Shown: piece by piece, positions 1-9,088 of the stretch | Layout: every line of letters begins with the position of its first letter | How positions within the stretch are numbered: the first letter of the stretch is position 1 | DNA from: Heliomarina baculiformis | GTDB taxonomy: Bacteria > Pseudomonadota > Alphaproteobacteria > Rhodobacterales > Rhodobacteraceae | Assembly (NCBI RefSeq): GCF_019966545.1 | Contig: NZ_JAIMIC010000012.1 | Location: forward strand, 1-64,000 | Reading direction: 5' to 3' | DNA length: 64,000 nt | Made by a program: the position numbers and the translations under genes | The notes under the pieces: model-generated | Database searches by the model: none | Told to the model about the DNA's origin: nothing | The model's input: only the letters and a program-made list of their open reading frames with translations

Positions 1-1073
1 TAATGCCACTTAGAAGACGGCGATCATCAACTCGGGGCTTGCCATGAGACTTCAGAAAGTAAGGGTCTAGACCTCCCTTCTGTGCAGCGCTCAAACAGAA
101 AAGATCACATGGTCACCACTCGTTTTCGAACGGTGAACCATGCACGCCCAACCAATCCAATGAGGCCTAAAACTAAGAGATTTAGCTACCGCCGCTTTGA
201 TGGCTTCAACAGGGTAGTTAGGTTGAAGTAGTCCAAAAACATGATCTATTCCAATTGCACTAGGTACACCGGATCGTGCTTCGGCGACTTCATTCAATAG
301 TTTCGCTGCACTCGCATTTACTAAAGTTCGCCGCCCACCCTCTTCATTGACCTTAGCGTGGTCTAGTTTTGGTGCGTCTATTTACATTGGCTTCTGGCTG
401 CTTCAGGCGCCAACTTGGTCAAGGCAATAAAATCCTTCTGAACCAAACATCTGTGTTGCCACTGCAATTCCGTGTGCAAATTGCACCAAGGTGTGAATTT
501 GAGAGCAATCGAAGGTTGGAGGCGACTAGCTTGGCCCTGAAGGTCGAATAGTTCTCAACAGTCATGAAACGAGAAACCATGGAGCCACTAATTGTTCGTA
601 GGTTAACTATTTTTTGATCTGTGGATGTAGTCTGGATTTCAGAACGGTGCGCTGGCTGCAATTCTCGCCCATACGGAGAAGCAAACTTCGCTCACAGGTT
701 CTTAAGGTATCGAAAGTAAGGGATATTTCTTGGTATCTACCATCTTCCAATTGTTTATCCATAAGTCGAACGTGCCGGTTTAGATACAAAGATTTCGGGC
801 TAAAGTATTAAAAAAAAGGGGATTCATCCGTAGATCTTAAGCCAATGTGCGACGAGCAAGTGTTTAAAGGAATTCTAAGTTCGCGCACCGGAAAAAGTGT
901 GCGGAATTTGTTTCTTAGATTAATTGTAGCTATATCAACATCTTATGTTGATCTAGAGAGGTTCGTGTTTTGAGGCCACGAAACGCCGCCGCACACCCTC
1001 GGCGTTCAATTGCTAAATCCCAAAGAAATTAGTCAGCATATCGGTCGTAGGTATCTGATTTGTCTCATAAATT
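1..1073. other. AT-rich stretch with no supportable gene, downstream of tRNA-Thr
   Basis: This segment is visibly poorer in G+C than the rest of the window. It contains only short overlapping frames (60-80 codons) on both strands, none with a recognisable domain, a convincing ribosome binding site or a homologous look. It lies directly beyond the 3' end of the tRNA-Thr gene, the usual place where integrases insert elements. I saw no second copy of the tRNA 3' end in it and no integrase or transposase fragment. It could be a decayed island or a long untranslated region. The call rests only on composition and lack of coding signal. Confidence 0.6.
934..952. repeat. Perfect short inverted repeat
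   Basis: Arms ATCAACAT and ATGTTGAT are separated by three bases. The arms are perfect but short, and the region is AT-rich. It could be an operator half-site pair or chance. No gene start is close enough to assign it. Confidence 0.3.
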
Positions 1074-1149
1074 TGGTGCCCCCACACGGACTCGAACCGC
1101 GGACCTACTGATTACAAATCAGTTGCTCTACCAGCTGAGCTATAGGGGC
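1074..1149 (-). tRNA. tRNA-Thr (anticodon TGT)
   Basis: Read on the minus strand, the sequence folds as a 76-nt tRNA with an encoded 3' CCA. The acceptor stem is GCCCCTA paired with TGGGGGC. The anticodon stem is ACTGA/TCAGT around the 7-base loop TTTGTAA, giving anticodon TGT, which reads ACA (Thr). The T-arm contains GGTTCGAGTCC. No tRNA or rRNA neighbours it. The 3' end faces the AT-rich segment. Confidence 0.97.
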
Positions 1150-1444
1150 TGCCGTGACACGAATTGTCTCGACAAAGCGTAACACGCTTTTTCCTTTTCC
1201 CGCCTGTGCAGCAAAGGTTCAGGTGCAGGCCGTTTAGCAGGGGTTCTTAGCTCGGACAAGGGCAATTGCTGCAGAATCCGTAGGTAGAGTGCCACGCCGC
1301 GTCGACGAGGGAGAGATGGTTGCGTGGGACGTTTGAACGCCTGTTCCAGCGATAAATTTAGCGGCTGACCAGGACGCAGGTAACTCTGATCTGGTTTCTC
1401 AAAAAGGACCGTTTGCAGACTTTGGAAACTGAAGCGGCTTTTGC
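1150..1444. other. Intergenic segment, nothing recognised
   Basis: About 295 bases between the 5' end of tRNA-Thr and the stop of the minus-strand oxidase. It must hold the tRNA promoter and the 3' end of the polyamine operon. I see no ORF with coding character and no strong terminator hairpin. Confidence 0.4.
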
Positions 1445-2761
1445 CTATCGATCAGCAAGTGCGCGGGCAAGATATAGCGGCGGCATGAAGATTCGGCGGA
1501 TCGATGCGAGCGGGAAGGTTGCGAGAGGTTGCTTCATCGCGTCCGGATAACGATCTCTTCCTTGGATCAGTTCAGAAAGAAGCATACCGGAATAACTGCC
1601 CATGGCGACGCCGTTGCCATGATAGGCCATACCCGCGTATAGACCAGGATGCCCGGGAACCTGACCGACAAAGGGAAGCCTGTTTCTGGCGATGCAAACC
1701 ATGCCGGACCAGCTGTGTGGCGATTCCACATTACGCCAAGCCGGGAACATCTGTTCGAAATCGCGGCGATTATTGGCCCGGGCCCGCTGCTCTGCCTGGG
1801 GCGACGATTGCAAACCTCCTCTCATGCCGAAGAGAAAGCGCCTGTCTGGCATCAGCCGGAAATAGTGCAGAAGGTTCCGCGTATCGTAGCTCGCCTGCTC
1901 ACTGGTCCATCCTTGCGCGTCCAGTTCTTCTTGCGTGAGCGCTCGCGTCACCAGCACGTTTGATTGCGCAGGCATGTAGCGCCCGCGCAGCCAGTCAGGG
2001 ATATCTTCGCTCGAGTATCCGTTCGTGGCGATAATCACCCTTCGTGCATTCACCGTGCCGGAAGGAATGGTAAGCTGAAAGGTCTCCGACAATCGCTTGA
2101 TATCGGAGATAGGTGCATTGCGAAACAGTCTCGCGCCTTTATTCCCGGCAGCTTCGGCGATACCGAAAAGGTACTTCCTTGGATTCAGCCCAAAGCCGAT
2201 CGGCAATGTCAGGGCTCCGTGGAAAGGCCCGCCAAGCCCATGCGCGGCCAGATCCTTTTTTTCGATCAGGATCGGCTCAACGCCGGATGCGGAAATCGCC
2301 TCGGCCGATTTCCGCAAATCCTCCATGTCCTTTGGGCGGTGAGCAAGTTTAGTTTCACCGTTGGAATGCCGGTCAACGTCCATATCGAAGCGGTCGATCA
2401 GGTCCTCGGCAAAACTGACTGCATCTTGCTCGGCCTGCCAGTATTCGCTCGCAGCATTGGATCCAATCCGTCTGCTAAGGGCCTTTTCGGTAATCATCGA
2501 CCCGCCCAGACAACAGAAACCGCCATTGCGACCTGATGCCCCCCATCCCGGATAATGGGCTTCCAGAAGAGCAACTGAAATCCCCGCCTCGGCAAGGTGC
2601 AGCGCTGCGGAGACACCGGTGAATCCACCGCCAATGATGGCAACATCGGTATTTAGGTCGCCCTCAAGCTGCGGCCATTCAGGCGCTTCGATGGTCTCGT
2701 CCCACCAGCATCCCGACCGCGGGCCGCTTCCATAGGCATAGTCTGAATAGATGCGTTTCAT
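1445..2761 (-). CDS. FAD-dependent amine oxidase, gamma-glutamylputrescine oxidase-like
   Basis: A 438-residue DAO-family flavoprotein. The N-terminal Rossmann dinucleotide motif GGGFTG lies around residues 43-48, followed by the flavin-loop sequence GASGRNGGF near 77-85. The C-terminal FAD-contact region (GMAYHGNGVAMG) is near 387-398. Family members (PuuB, OrdL) oxidise amines or gamma-glutamyl-amines in the cytoplasm, giving an aldehyde, ammonia and hydrogen peroxide. The ATG overlaps the stop of the upstream permease by one base, so this is the last gene of the polyamine transport operon and probably acts on the imported substrate. The exact substrate (putrescine, its glutamyl conjugate or another amine) cannot be fixed from sequence, and no gamma-glutamylputrescine synthetase is in the window. 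Confidence 0.85.
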   Translation of the reverse strand: MKRIYSDYAYGSGPRSGCWWDETIEAPEWPQLEGDLNTDVAIIGGGFTGVSAALHLAEAGISVALLEAHYPGWGASGRNGGFCCLGGSMITEKALSRRIGSNAASEYWQAEQDAVSFAEDLIDRFDMDVDRHSNGETKLAHRPKDMEDLRKSAEAISASGVEPILIEKKDLAAHGLGGPFHGALTLPIGFGLNPRKYLFGIAEAAGNKGARLFRNAPISDIKRLSETFQLTIPSGTVNARRVIIATNGYSSEDIPDWLRGRYMPAQSNVLVTRALTQEELDAQGWTSEQASYDTRNLLHYFRLMPDRRFLFGMRGGLQSSPQAEQRARANNRRDFEQMFPAWRNVESPHSWSGMVCIARNRLPFVGQVPGHPGLYAGMAYHGNGVAMGSYSGMLLSELIQGRDRYPDAMKQPLATFPLASIRRIFMPPLYLARALADR

Positions 2762-3576
2762 CAGCTTCGCGCAGCCATAAATTCTTCCTCGCGCTCCCGC
2801 ACCAATTTGCGCTTGGATAATAGAGAGGCCGTGATCACTCCAACGGTTACGATTGCTATCATAATGGTCGACAGAGCGTTAATTTCGGGACTGACCCCAA
2901 GCCGCACGGCAGAGAAAATCTTGATCGGAAGCGTCGTTGCCGAAGGACCGGTTGCGAACGAAGCAATAACCAGATCGTCAAGCGACAGGGTAAAAGCCAG
3001 CAACCATCCCGAAATGACTGCCGGGGCGATGATCGGCAGAGTGACAAGCCGAAACGCCTGTGCAGACGAACATCCAAGGTCAAGCGCTGCTTCCTCGAGC
3101 GACTTGTCGAATGTTGCAAGCCGCGACGACACGACAACCGAGACGTAGCACATCGAGAATGTCGTATGAGCAAGAACGATGGTCAGCACGCCCCGCTCCA
3201 GTCCGATCCCGATGAAGAGCAGCAGTAGTGACAAACCGGTAATGACCTCGGGCATGACCAGTGGCGCGTAGATCATTCCCGAGAACAGCGTACGTCCGAA
3301 AAAACGCCCGGAACGGATCAGTACGTAAGCTGCCGCTGTACCAAGGATCGTGGCAAGGGTGGATGAAAAGACGGCCACGCGCAGTGTCACCCATGCGGCA
3401 TCGAGAAAGGCTTCGTTGGCAAGCAACTCGCCGTACCATTTTGTCGAGAAACCGGCCCAAACGGTGACAAGCTTGGATTCGTTGAAACTGAAGATGATCA
3501 GAATGATCATCGGGATATAAAGAAACGCGAACCCGATGGTGAGTGATACCGCGTTAAACCAGCTGAACCTGCTCAT
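2761..3576 (-). CDS. Polyamine-type ABC transporter permease (PotC/PotI-like)
   Basis: A 271-residue inner-membrane permease with about six hydrophobic spans. The cytoplasmic EAA loop (EEAALDLGCSSAQAF, residues about 160-174) docks to the ATPase. It matches the PotC/PotI branch of the spermidine/putrescine import family. Its start overlaps the stop of the preceding permease (TAATG), and its stop overlaps the start of the oxidase, so it is translated in a tightly coupled operon. It forms a heterodimeric channel with the permease at 3576-4454. Confidence 0.9.
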   Translation of the reverse strand: MSRFSWFNAVSLTIGFAFLYIPMIILIIFSFNESKLVTVWAGFSTKWYGELLANEAFLDAAWVTLRVAVFSSTLATILGTAAAYVLIRSGRFFGRTLFSGMIYAPLVMPEVITGLSLLLLFIGIGLERGVLTIVLAHTTFSMCYVSVVVSSRLATFDKSLEEAALDLGCSSAQAFRLVTLPIIAPAVISGWLLAFTLSLDDLVIASFATGPSATTLPIKIFSAVRLGVSPEINALSTIMIAIVTVGVITASLLSKRKLVREREEEFMAARS

Positions 3577-4454
3577 TAATCGGCCTCCGATGCACGTTGC
3601 TGGTTACGCTGGAAAAGCACGATTGGGATGATCAGGATCAGCAGCAATACCACTGCAACGGCAGAGGCCACGGGCCAGTCGCGGTTCGAGAAGAACTCTT
3701 CCCACAGAACTTTGCCGATCATCAATGTCCCTGAGCCGCCGAGCAGCGAGGGGATAACGAATTCGCCCAAAGCCGGGATGAACACAAGGAAGCATCCAGC
3801 TATGATACCGTTGCGCGACATCGGTATCGTCACAAGCCAGAAGGCGCTCAGCCGGGAACAACCAAGATCTTCGGCAGCCTCGATCAATGACCCATCAAGC
3901 CGGTCGAGGGCTGCATATATTGGCAGAACCATGAACGGCAGATAGGTATAGACGATCCCGATATACACCGCCGTGGTGGTGTTCAGGATCGTCAGTGGCG
4001 TCGAAATGATGCCGGTCCATAGCAGGAACTGGTTCAGGAAACCTTCCTGGCTGAGGATGCCCATCCACGCGTAAACGCGGATAAGGAAAGAAGTCCAGAA
4101 CGGCAGGATGATCAGCATCATGAGCGTCGGGCGCCATTCTTCTGATGCGCGGGCCATTCCGTAGGCGACTGGATATCCGATCATCAGTGTCAGGACGGTC
4201 GAGACCAAAGCGATGAAAAGGCTCGAGAGATACGCTTTCCAGTACAGGCTGTCCTGCGTCAGAAAGACGAAGTTTTCGAAATCCAGTTCGGCCAGAAACG
4301 CGCCGATGCCTTCATCCCAGCTGAACTGGGGAGAATACGGCGGGATGGAAAGGGCAACGTCCGACAGCGAGATCTTAACGACGATGAGGAACGGCACCAG
4401 GAACAGTGCAAGCAGCCAGGCATAGGGCAGGGCGATCAGGGCAAACCGACGCAT
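3576..4454 (-). CDS. Polyamine-type ABC transporter permease (PotB/PotH-like)
   Basis: A 292-residue membrane protein with about six transmembrane helices, the first at residues 7-28. The EAA loop (EAAEDLGCSRLSAFW) is near residues 192-206. It is the PotB/PotH-type partner of the downstream PotC-like permease. It sits 16 bases after the ATPase gene and overlaps the next permease by one base. No unusual insertion is present, in contrast to the homologous permease at 14355-15965. Confidence 0.9.
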   Translation of the reverse strand: MRRFALIALPYAWLLALFLVPFLIVVKISLSDVALSIPPYSPQFSWDEGIGAFLAELDFENFVFLTQDSLYWKAYLSSLFIALVSTVLTLMIGYPVAYGMARASEEWRPTLMMLIILPFWTSFLIRVYAWMGILSQEGFLNQFLLWTGIISTPLTILNTTTAVYIGIVYTYLPFMVLPIYAALDRLDGSLIEAAEDLGCSRLSAFWLVTIPMSRNGIIAGCFLVFIPALGEFVIPSLLGGSGTLMIGKVLWEEFFSNRDWPVASAVAVVLLLILIIPIVLFQRNQQRASEAD

Positions 4455-4470
4455 CAGGATGCTCCTCGTT

Positions 4471-5598
4471 TCATCGTGCCAGCATCACGCCAGCAGTCGC
4501 AGTCCATGACAGCCAGACCTGATCTTCCCAGGTGAAAGAACGGCGTGCGATGCGGCGAGTGTTGGCTGTCTGAGCCTTGATAATCGTGCCGTTCGGCAAT
4601 TCGACATGATAGGTCGAGAGGTTGCCAAGATAGGCGATGTCGTGGATCTTTCCTTGAACGCAATTATCCGCAGCCTCGGGCCTGTCCGCCGTGATCGTGA
4701 TCTTTTCGGGGCGGATCGCCATATAGCAGGTTTGTCCGTTGTCGAACTTTGCCGAGGTCGCAGCATGGAGCGCTTGCTGACCCTCTGCCCAGTCGATTTC
4801 GTACTGTCCTTCTTCAAGGAACCGGGAACGGCCTTCGATGATGTTCACGTCACCGATGAAGTCCGCGACATAGACGGAATTGGGTGTCTCATAAATGCGA
4901 TCGGGGGTTGCGACCTGCATCAGCTTGCCTTCGTCCATGACGGCGACCCGGCTGGCGACGGTCATCGCCTCTTCCTGGTCGTGCGTCACGATGACAAACG
5001 TGGTCCCGGTCTTCTCCTGAATGTCCATCAGTTCGAACTGGGTATCCTGACGCAGTTTTGCGTCCAAAGCGCCGAGCGGTTCGTCAAGCAACAGAAGTGT
5101 TGGCGCTTTAGCCAGTGATCGGGCAAGCGCAACGCGTTGCCGCTGACCGCCGGAAATCTGGTGCGGTTTCCGTTTGGCAAACCGCTCAAGTCGCGTAAGG
5201 CGCAACATTTCATGTACGCGTGTCGCGATGGTTTCCTTGTCCTTGCCTTCGCGCTTCAGACCAAATGCGATGTTTTCCCAGATGGTCAGATGCGGAAAAA
5301 GCGCATAGGACTGGAACATCATGTTCACGGCGCGCTTGTTCGGGGGCACGGGTACGATATTTCTTCCAGAAAGCTCAATCTGGCCGGATGATGGATTCTC
5401 GAACCCGGCAAGCATGCGCATCATCGTCGTCTTGCCGCAGCCCGAAGGGCCGAGCAAAGCAAAGAATTCCCGCTCGTAGATATCGAGCGACAAGTTGTCG
5501 ATGGCGGTAAAGCTACCGAATTTCTTTGTGACGTTTTGAAACCGGATTAGTGGTTTCTGTTCCGGGTCTTCCCATGGGGCGAATACGGTCGAATTCAA
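4471..5598 (-). CDS. Polyamine-type ABC transporter ATP-binding protein (PotA/PotG-like)
   Basis: Cytoplasmic ATPase of the importer. It shows Walker A GPSGCGKTT, Q-loop, signature ISGGQRQR and Walker B LLLLDEP followed by the D-loop GALD, then a C-terminal TOBE-like region. I chose the TTG at 5598 (about 375 residues) because GAGGGA lies 8 bases upstream and the domain starts shortly after. An in-frame ATG at 5688 would add 30 unconserved-looking residues, overlap the end of the binding-protein gene and include an intercistronic hairpin in the coding region. It energises the permeases encoded just downstream. Confidence 0.9.
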   Translation of the reverse strand: MNSTVFAPWEDPEQKPLIRFQNVTKKFGSFTAIDNLSLDIYEREFFALLGPSGCGKTTMMRMLAGFENPSSGQIELSGRNIVPVPPNKRAVNMMFQSYALFPHLTIWENIAFGLKREGKDKETIATRVHEMLRLTRLERFAKRKPHQISGGQRQRVALARSLAKAPTLLLLDEPLGALDAKLRQDTQFELMDIQEKTGTTFVIVTHDQEEAMTVASRVAVMDEGKLMQVATPDRIYETPNSVYVADFIGDVNIIEGRSRFLEEGQYEIDWAEGQQALHAATSAKFDNGQTCYMAIRPEKITITADRPEAADNCVQGKIHDIAYLGNLSTYHVELPNGTIIKAQTANTRRIARRSFTWEDQVWLSWTATAGVMLAR

Positions 5599-5621
5599 AA
5601 GCCGTCCCTCGTTTTTGATTG

Positions 5622-5651
5622 TCGGGGCAGACCACTGTAAACCTGCCCCGA
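5622..5651 (-). terminator. Intercistronic hairpin after the binding-protein gene
   Basis: A perfect 9-bp stem (TCGGGGCAG / CTGCCCCGA) with a 12-base loop lies between the stop of the solute-binding protein gene and the TTG start of the ATPase gene. There is no T-run, so it probably stabilises the upstream message or attenuates read-through, keeping the binding protein in excess. The second ABC operon has an equivalent hairpin at 14019-14042. Confidence 0.6.
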
Positions 5652-5660
5652 AGCCCGGTA

Positions 5661-6746
5661 TCAGGTGCCGGATTTTACCTTGGTCCACAGGCGCGTCACG
5701 ACACGCTGCACTTTGGCACCGTAAGGTGTCGTGGTGTACAGGTTTTCCAGCGTCGCCTCATCCGGGTAGATCGCCGGATCGCCGATCACATCCCCTTCGA
5801 GAAATTCCTGCGATGCTTTGTTGCCGTTCGCATAGTATACGTAGTTCGACGCTGCGGCCATGTTCTGCGCGTCCATGATAAAGTTCAAAAAGGTATGCGC
5901 GGCTTCCGGATTGGGCGCATCCACCGGAATCGCCATCTGGTCGAACCACATCAGGGCGCCTTCACTTGGCGCATTATAGGCAATTTCGACACCGTTATCG
6001 GCTTCCGCTGCACGGTCGCGCGCCTGAAGGATGTCACCGGACCATCCGAAGGCGACACAGATATCACCATTGGCAAGCGCGTTAATGTATTCAGAGTTGT
6101 GGAATTTCTGAACATAGGGGCGAACAGCGGCAAAGACCTCTTCGGTTTTCGCGATGGTGTCCGGGTCTTGGCTGTCGGGGTCTTCGCCGATGTACTTCAG
6201 CGCAGCCGGGATCATTTCGGTTGGCGCGTCAAGGAAATGGACACCACATTCGGCCAGTTTTTCCATGTTGGCCGGATCGAAGATCAATTCAAGCGAGCCC
6301 ATCGGGGCGTCCTCGCCGAGAATCTCGGCCACTTTGCCTACATTGACGCCAATTCCCGTGGTGCCCCACATGTAGTTGATGGAATATTCGTTGCCCGGGT
6401 CATATTGCTCGGTACGCTTGGCCACCACGTCCCACATGTTTTCGATGTTGGGCAGCTTGGACATGTCCAGCTTCTGAAATGCTCCGGCGCTGATTTGGCG
6501 CTGCAGGAATGTACCGGACGGAACGACGACATCATAACCCGATCCGCCTGCCAGCATCTTGGTCTCGAGAACCTCGTTGCTGTCGAAAACGTCATAAATC
6601 AGATCAATGCCTGTTTCCTGCTCGAATTTCTCAAGGAGGGACTCGTCGATATAGTCAGACCAGTTATAAACGCGAACCTCATCGGCCGACGCCATCGCGC
6701 TGGTCAAAGCAAGCAGCGAAGCCATTGTCAAAGTGTGCAGTCTCAT
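5661..6746 (-). CDS. Periplasmic polyamine-binding protein (PotD/PotF-like)
   Basis: A 361-residue extracytoplasmic binding protein. A Sec signal peptide (about 21 residues, cleavage likely after ASA) precedes VRVYNWSDYID, the hallmark start of the mature PotD/PotF fold. The central GWSGD segment and conserved acidic and aromatic residues agree with recognition of a cationic amine. As first gene of the minus-strand operon it delivers ligand to the downstream ATPase and permeases. Putrescine or spermidine is the family expectation; the ligand itself is inferred. Confidence 0.9.
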   Translation of the reverse strand: MRLHTLTMASLLALTSAMASADEVRVYNWSDYIDESLLEKFEQETGIDLIYDVFDSNEVLETKMLAGGSGYDVVVPSGTFLQRQISAGAFQKLDMSKLPNIENMWDVVAKRTEQYDPGNEYSINYMWGTTGIGVNVGKVAEILGEDAPMGSLELIFDPANMEKLAECGVHFLDAPTEMIPAALKYIGEDPDSQDPDTIAKTEEVFAAVRPYVQKFHNSEYINALANGDICVAFGWSGDILQARDRAAEADNGVEIAYNAPSEGALMWFDQMAIPVDAPNPEAAHTFLNFIMDAQNMAAASNYVYYANGNKASQEFLEGDVIGDPAIYPDEATLENLYTTTPYGAKVQRVVTRLWTKVKSGT

Positions 6747-6790
6747 GAGTATCTCCCTAGGCGCCCCGGGTTGTTCCCGGTGGCTTGGAT

Positions 6791-6882
6791 TTGATCAAGT
6801 TTTGCCCTTCCTGGCAATGTCCGATATGTTTCCACGGGGGCAGAGACAGCGCAAGGGACGTTGTTTGATCGATGTTTGATCG
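6791..6882. promoter_or_regulatory. Candidate GntR operators in the divergent control region
   Basis: The 5' region between the transporter operon and the GntR gene contains the palindrome TTGATCAA at 6791-6798. It also contains a tandem direct repeat TGTTTGATCG at 6862-6871 and 6873-6882, with an 11-base period (about one helical turn). The word TTTGATC recurs again before the aminotransferase at 7602. The tandem copy covers the upstream ATG at 6872, which supports the later GntR start. Binding by the adjacent regulator is inferred. Confidence 0.5.
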
Positions 6883-6895
6883 GAGCAGGGCGGGA

Positions 6896-7582
6896 ATGAA
6901 GTTGGTGAAAAATACGGCAGATCAGGCAGGTGTACCAATCCGATCACTGCCCGTGCATGAGCAGGTTTATCAGGATCTTCGGTCACGGATCCTTTTCGGA
7001 GAAACCGCGCCGGGGCAGGCGGTCACCATTCAGGGGCTCGCCGATGCGCTGGGCGCTGGCATGACACCCGTGCGCGAAGCAATCCGCCGACTGATCTCTG
7101 ACGGCGCCCTACTATTTCAGGGCAACCGTCGCGTCATCGTTCCGACCTTGGACATCGCAGCCTTGGAACAGCTTGTATTCATAAGGAAATCAATAGAATC
7201 CGAGCTTGCTCGCAGAGCGGCCAGACATGTCGGTCCAGAATTCGTGGACCGGCTGAGTGAGATCGATGCGGCGCTGGATGCAGCCATTTCACAAGGTGAC
7301 GTTCCGGGTTACTTGCGCTTGAATTACCAGTTTCACATGGCGCTCTATGCGCAGGCCAAGGCCCCAATCATGGCCGAGCAGGCCGACCGTCTGTGGCTCC
7401 GGTTCGGCCCCTCGCTAAGGGTCGTTTGCGGTCGCTTCGGCACGCAGAATCTGCCAGACCGGCATAAGGATCTGCTTAGTGCTCTCGCAGCAGGTGACGA
7501 AGAAGGCGCAGCCGTTGCCGTGACCCAGGATGTGATCCAGGGCATGGAGCAGATTGCCGCTGTCCTCGAAATCCGAGAGTGA
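6896..7582 (+). CDS. GntR-family regulator with FCD ligand domain
   Basis: About 228 residues. An N-terminal winged helix (LRSRILFGETAPG, then ADALGAGMTPVREAIRRL) is followed by an all-helical FCD effector domain with the usual metal- and ligand-binding histidines (YQFHMALY and DRHKDLL). I chose ATG 6896, which follows a purine-rich GGAGCAGGGCGGGA; ATG 6872 in the same frame is possible but lies in a direct-repeat operator. It is divergent from the polyamine transporter and precedes the aminotransferase, so it probably represses both until a polyamine-derived effector binds. Confidence 0.88.
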   Translation: MKLVKNTADQAGVPIRSLPVHEQVYQDLRSRILFGETAPGQAVTIQGLADALGAGMTPVREAIRRLISDGALLFQGNRRVIVPTLDIAALEQLVFIRKSIESELARRAARHVGPEFVDRLSEIDAALDAAISQGDVPGYLRLNYQFHMALYAQAKAPIMAEQADRLWLRFGPSLRVVCGRFGTQNLPDRHKDLLSALAAGDEEGAAVAVTQDVIQGMEQIAAVLEIRE

Positions 7583-7601
7583 TTCGATTGACAGTCAAAA
7601 A

Positions 7602-7609
7602 TTTGATCA
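7602..7609. promoter_or_regulatory. Candidate GntR operator before the aminotransferase
   Basis: TTTGATCA with the inner palindrome TGATCA lies 40 bases before the aminotransferase GTG. It shares the TTTGATC word found three times in the upstream divergent region. It is short, so chance is possible. Confidence 0.35.
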
Positions 7610-7648
7610 TATTCTGCTCGCAACTTTGACATTGAGAGGATTCAGCCC

Positions 7649-9046
7649 GTGTCCGCGATAACAAACCACATGCCGACAGCCGAGTTACAAAAGCTGGATT
7701 CGGCGCATCACATGCATCCTTTTACCACGGGAAGCGAACTTGCCGCAAAAGGGCCCCGGGTCATCACGCGCGCCAAGGGCGTTTATCTGACCGATAGCGA
7801 CGGTGTCGAAATCCTCGATGCGATGGCAGGCCTTTGGTGCGTGAACATCGGCTACGGTCGTGACGAACTGGCCGAGGTCGCCGCGCGCCAGATGCGCGAA
7901 CTGCCCTACTACAATACCTTCTTCCAGACGACGCATGTGCCTGTGATCGCACTAGCGCAAAAGCTGGCCGAACTGGCACCGGGCGATCTGAACCATGTTT
8001 TCTTTGCAGGTTCCGGCTCCGAGGCGAACGACACCAACATCCGCATGGTGCGAACCTACTGGCAGATGAAAGGCAAGCCGGAAAAGAATATCCTGATCTC
8101 GCGCAAGAATGCCTATCACGGCTCTTCGATGGGCAGCGGTTCTCTCGGCGGGATGAGCGGTATTCACGCTCAGGGCGGTCTACCGATCCCGGACATCCAT
8201 CACATCAATCAGCCCGACTGGTACAACGAAGGCGGTCAATCCACGCCCGAAGAGTTCGGTCTCGCGCGGGCGCAAGAACTTGAAACGGCCATTCTCGAAT
8301 TTGGTGAAGAACGTGTGGCAGCATTCATTGCCGAGCCAATTCAGGGTGCGGGCGGGGTGATCATTCCGCCATCGACCTATTGGCCTGAGATTCAGCGCAT
8401 TTGCGACAAGTACGACATCCTATTGATTGCTGATGAGGTGATCTGCGGTTTCGGGCGTACCGGCAACTGGTTCGGCAGCGAAACCGTCGGCATCCGTCCA
8501 GATATCATGACTGTCGCCAAAGGTCTTTCCTCGGGATACGTGCCGATCGGCGGGTCGATCGTCAGCGATGAAATCGCCAGCGTAATCGACAGCGGCGAAT
8601 TCAATCACGGCTACACCTACTCCGGACACCCGGTTGCAGCCGCCGTCGCTCTTGAAAACTTGCGTATCCTCGAGGAAGAAAACGTCGTCGGTCACGTTCG
8701 CAACGTGGCTGGACCCTATCTCAAGGAAAAGTGGGAAAGCCTCGCGGATCACCCGCTGGTCGGCGAAGCCAAGATCGAAGGCATGATGGGCTCGATCGCG
8801 CTGACCCCTAACAAGGCAACCCGCGCGAAATTCGCATCTGATCCGGGAACTGTCGGCTACATCTGCCGCGAGCGGTGCTTTGCGAATGCACTGGTCATGC
8901 GTCATGTGGGTGATCGTATGATCATCTCGCCGCCGCTGGTCATGAAGCCAGAAGAGATCGACATACTGATCGAGCGCGCCCGCATCTCGCTCGATGAATG
9001 CTGTGATAAGCTCAAAGAAGACGGTCTGCTCGTCTCCGCCAGCTAA
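7649..9046 (+). CDS. Class III PLP-dependent omega-aminotransferase (putrescine/polyamine type)
   Basis: A 465-residue fold-type I aminotransferase. The PLP lysine is near residue 291 in TVAKGLSSGYVPIGG, the PLP-binding Asp lies in LIADEVICGFGRTG, and a glycine-rich phosphate-binding stretch (FAGSGSEANDTN) lies near 126-137. It begins with GTG behind AGAGGA. Family members such as SpuC move the amino group of putrescine or related diamines to pyruvate. Its place after the GntR regulator and next to a polyamine importer and an amine oxidase suggests it starts cytoplasmic breakdown of the imported amine. Taurine or beta-alanine-type substrates are possible alternatives. Confidence 0.85.
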   Translation: MSAITNHMPTAELQKLDSAHHMHPFTTGSELAAKGPRVITRAKGVYLTDSDGVEILDAMAGLWCVNIGYGRDELAEVAARQMRELPYYNTFFQTTHVPVIALAQKLAELAPGDLNHVFFAGSGSEANDTNIRMVRTYWQMKGKPEKNILISRKNAYHGSSMGSGSLGGMSGIHAQGGLPIPDIHHINQPDWYNEGGQSTPEEFGLARAQELETAILEFGEERVAAFIAEPIQGAGGVIIPPSTYWPEIQRICDKYDILLIADEVICGFGRTGNWFGSETVGIRPDIMTVAKGLSSGYVPIGGSIVSDEIASVIDSGEFNHGYTYSGHPVAAAVALENLRILEEENVVGHVRNVAGPYLKEKWESLADHPLVGEAKIEGMMGSIALTPNKATRAKFASDPGTVGYICRERCFANALVMRHVGDRMIISPPLVMKPEEIDILIERARISLDECCDKLKEDGLLVSAS

Positions 9047-9060
9047 AAGCGTTCTGCGCT

Positions 9061-9074
9061 CTCCCGCAAGGGAG
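9061..9074. terminator. Short hairpin between convergent genes
   Basis: CTCCC-GCAA-GGGAG, a 5-bp stem closed by a GNRA tetraloop, between the convergent aminotransferase and deacetylase genes. No clear T-run, so it is a weak bidirectional terminator at best. Confidence 0.4.
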
Positions 9075-9088
9075 GGTGCACCCGGCGA

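Noticed and set aside
1-1149. Prophage or integrated element with att sites
   Set aside because: No integrase, no phage gene and no second copy of the tRNA 3' end is visible inside the window.
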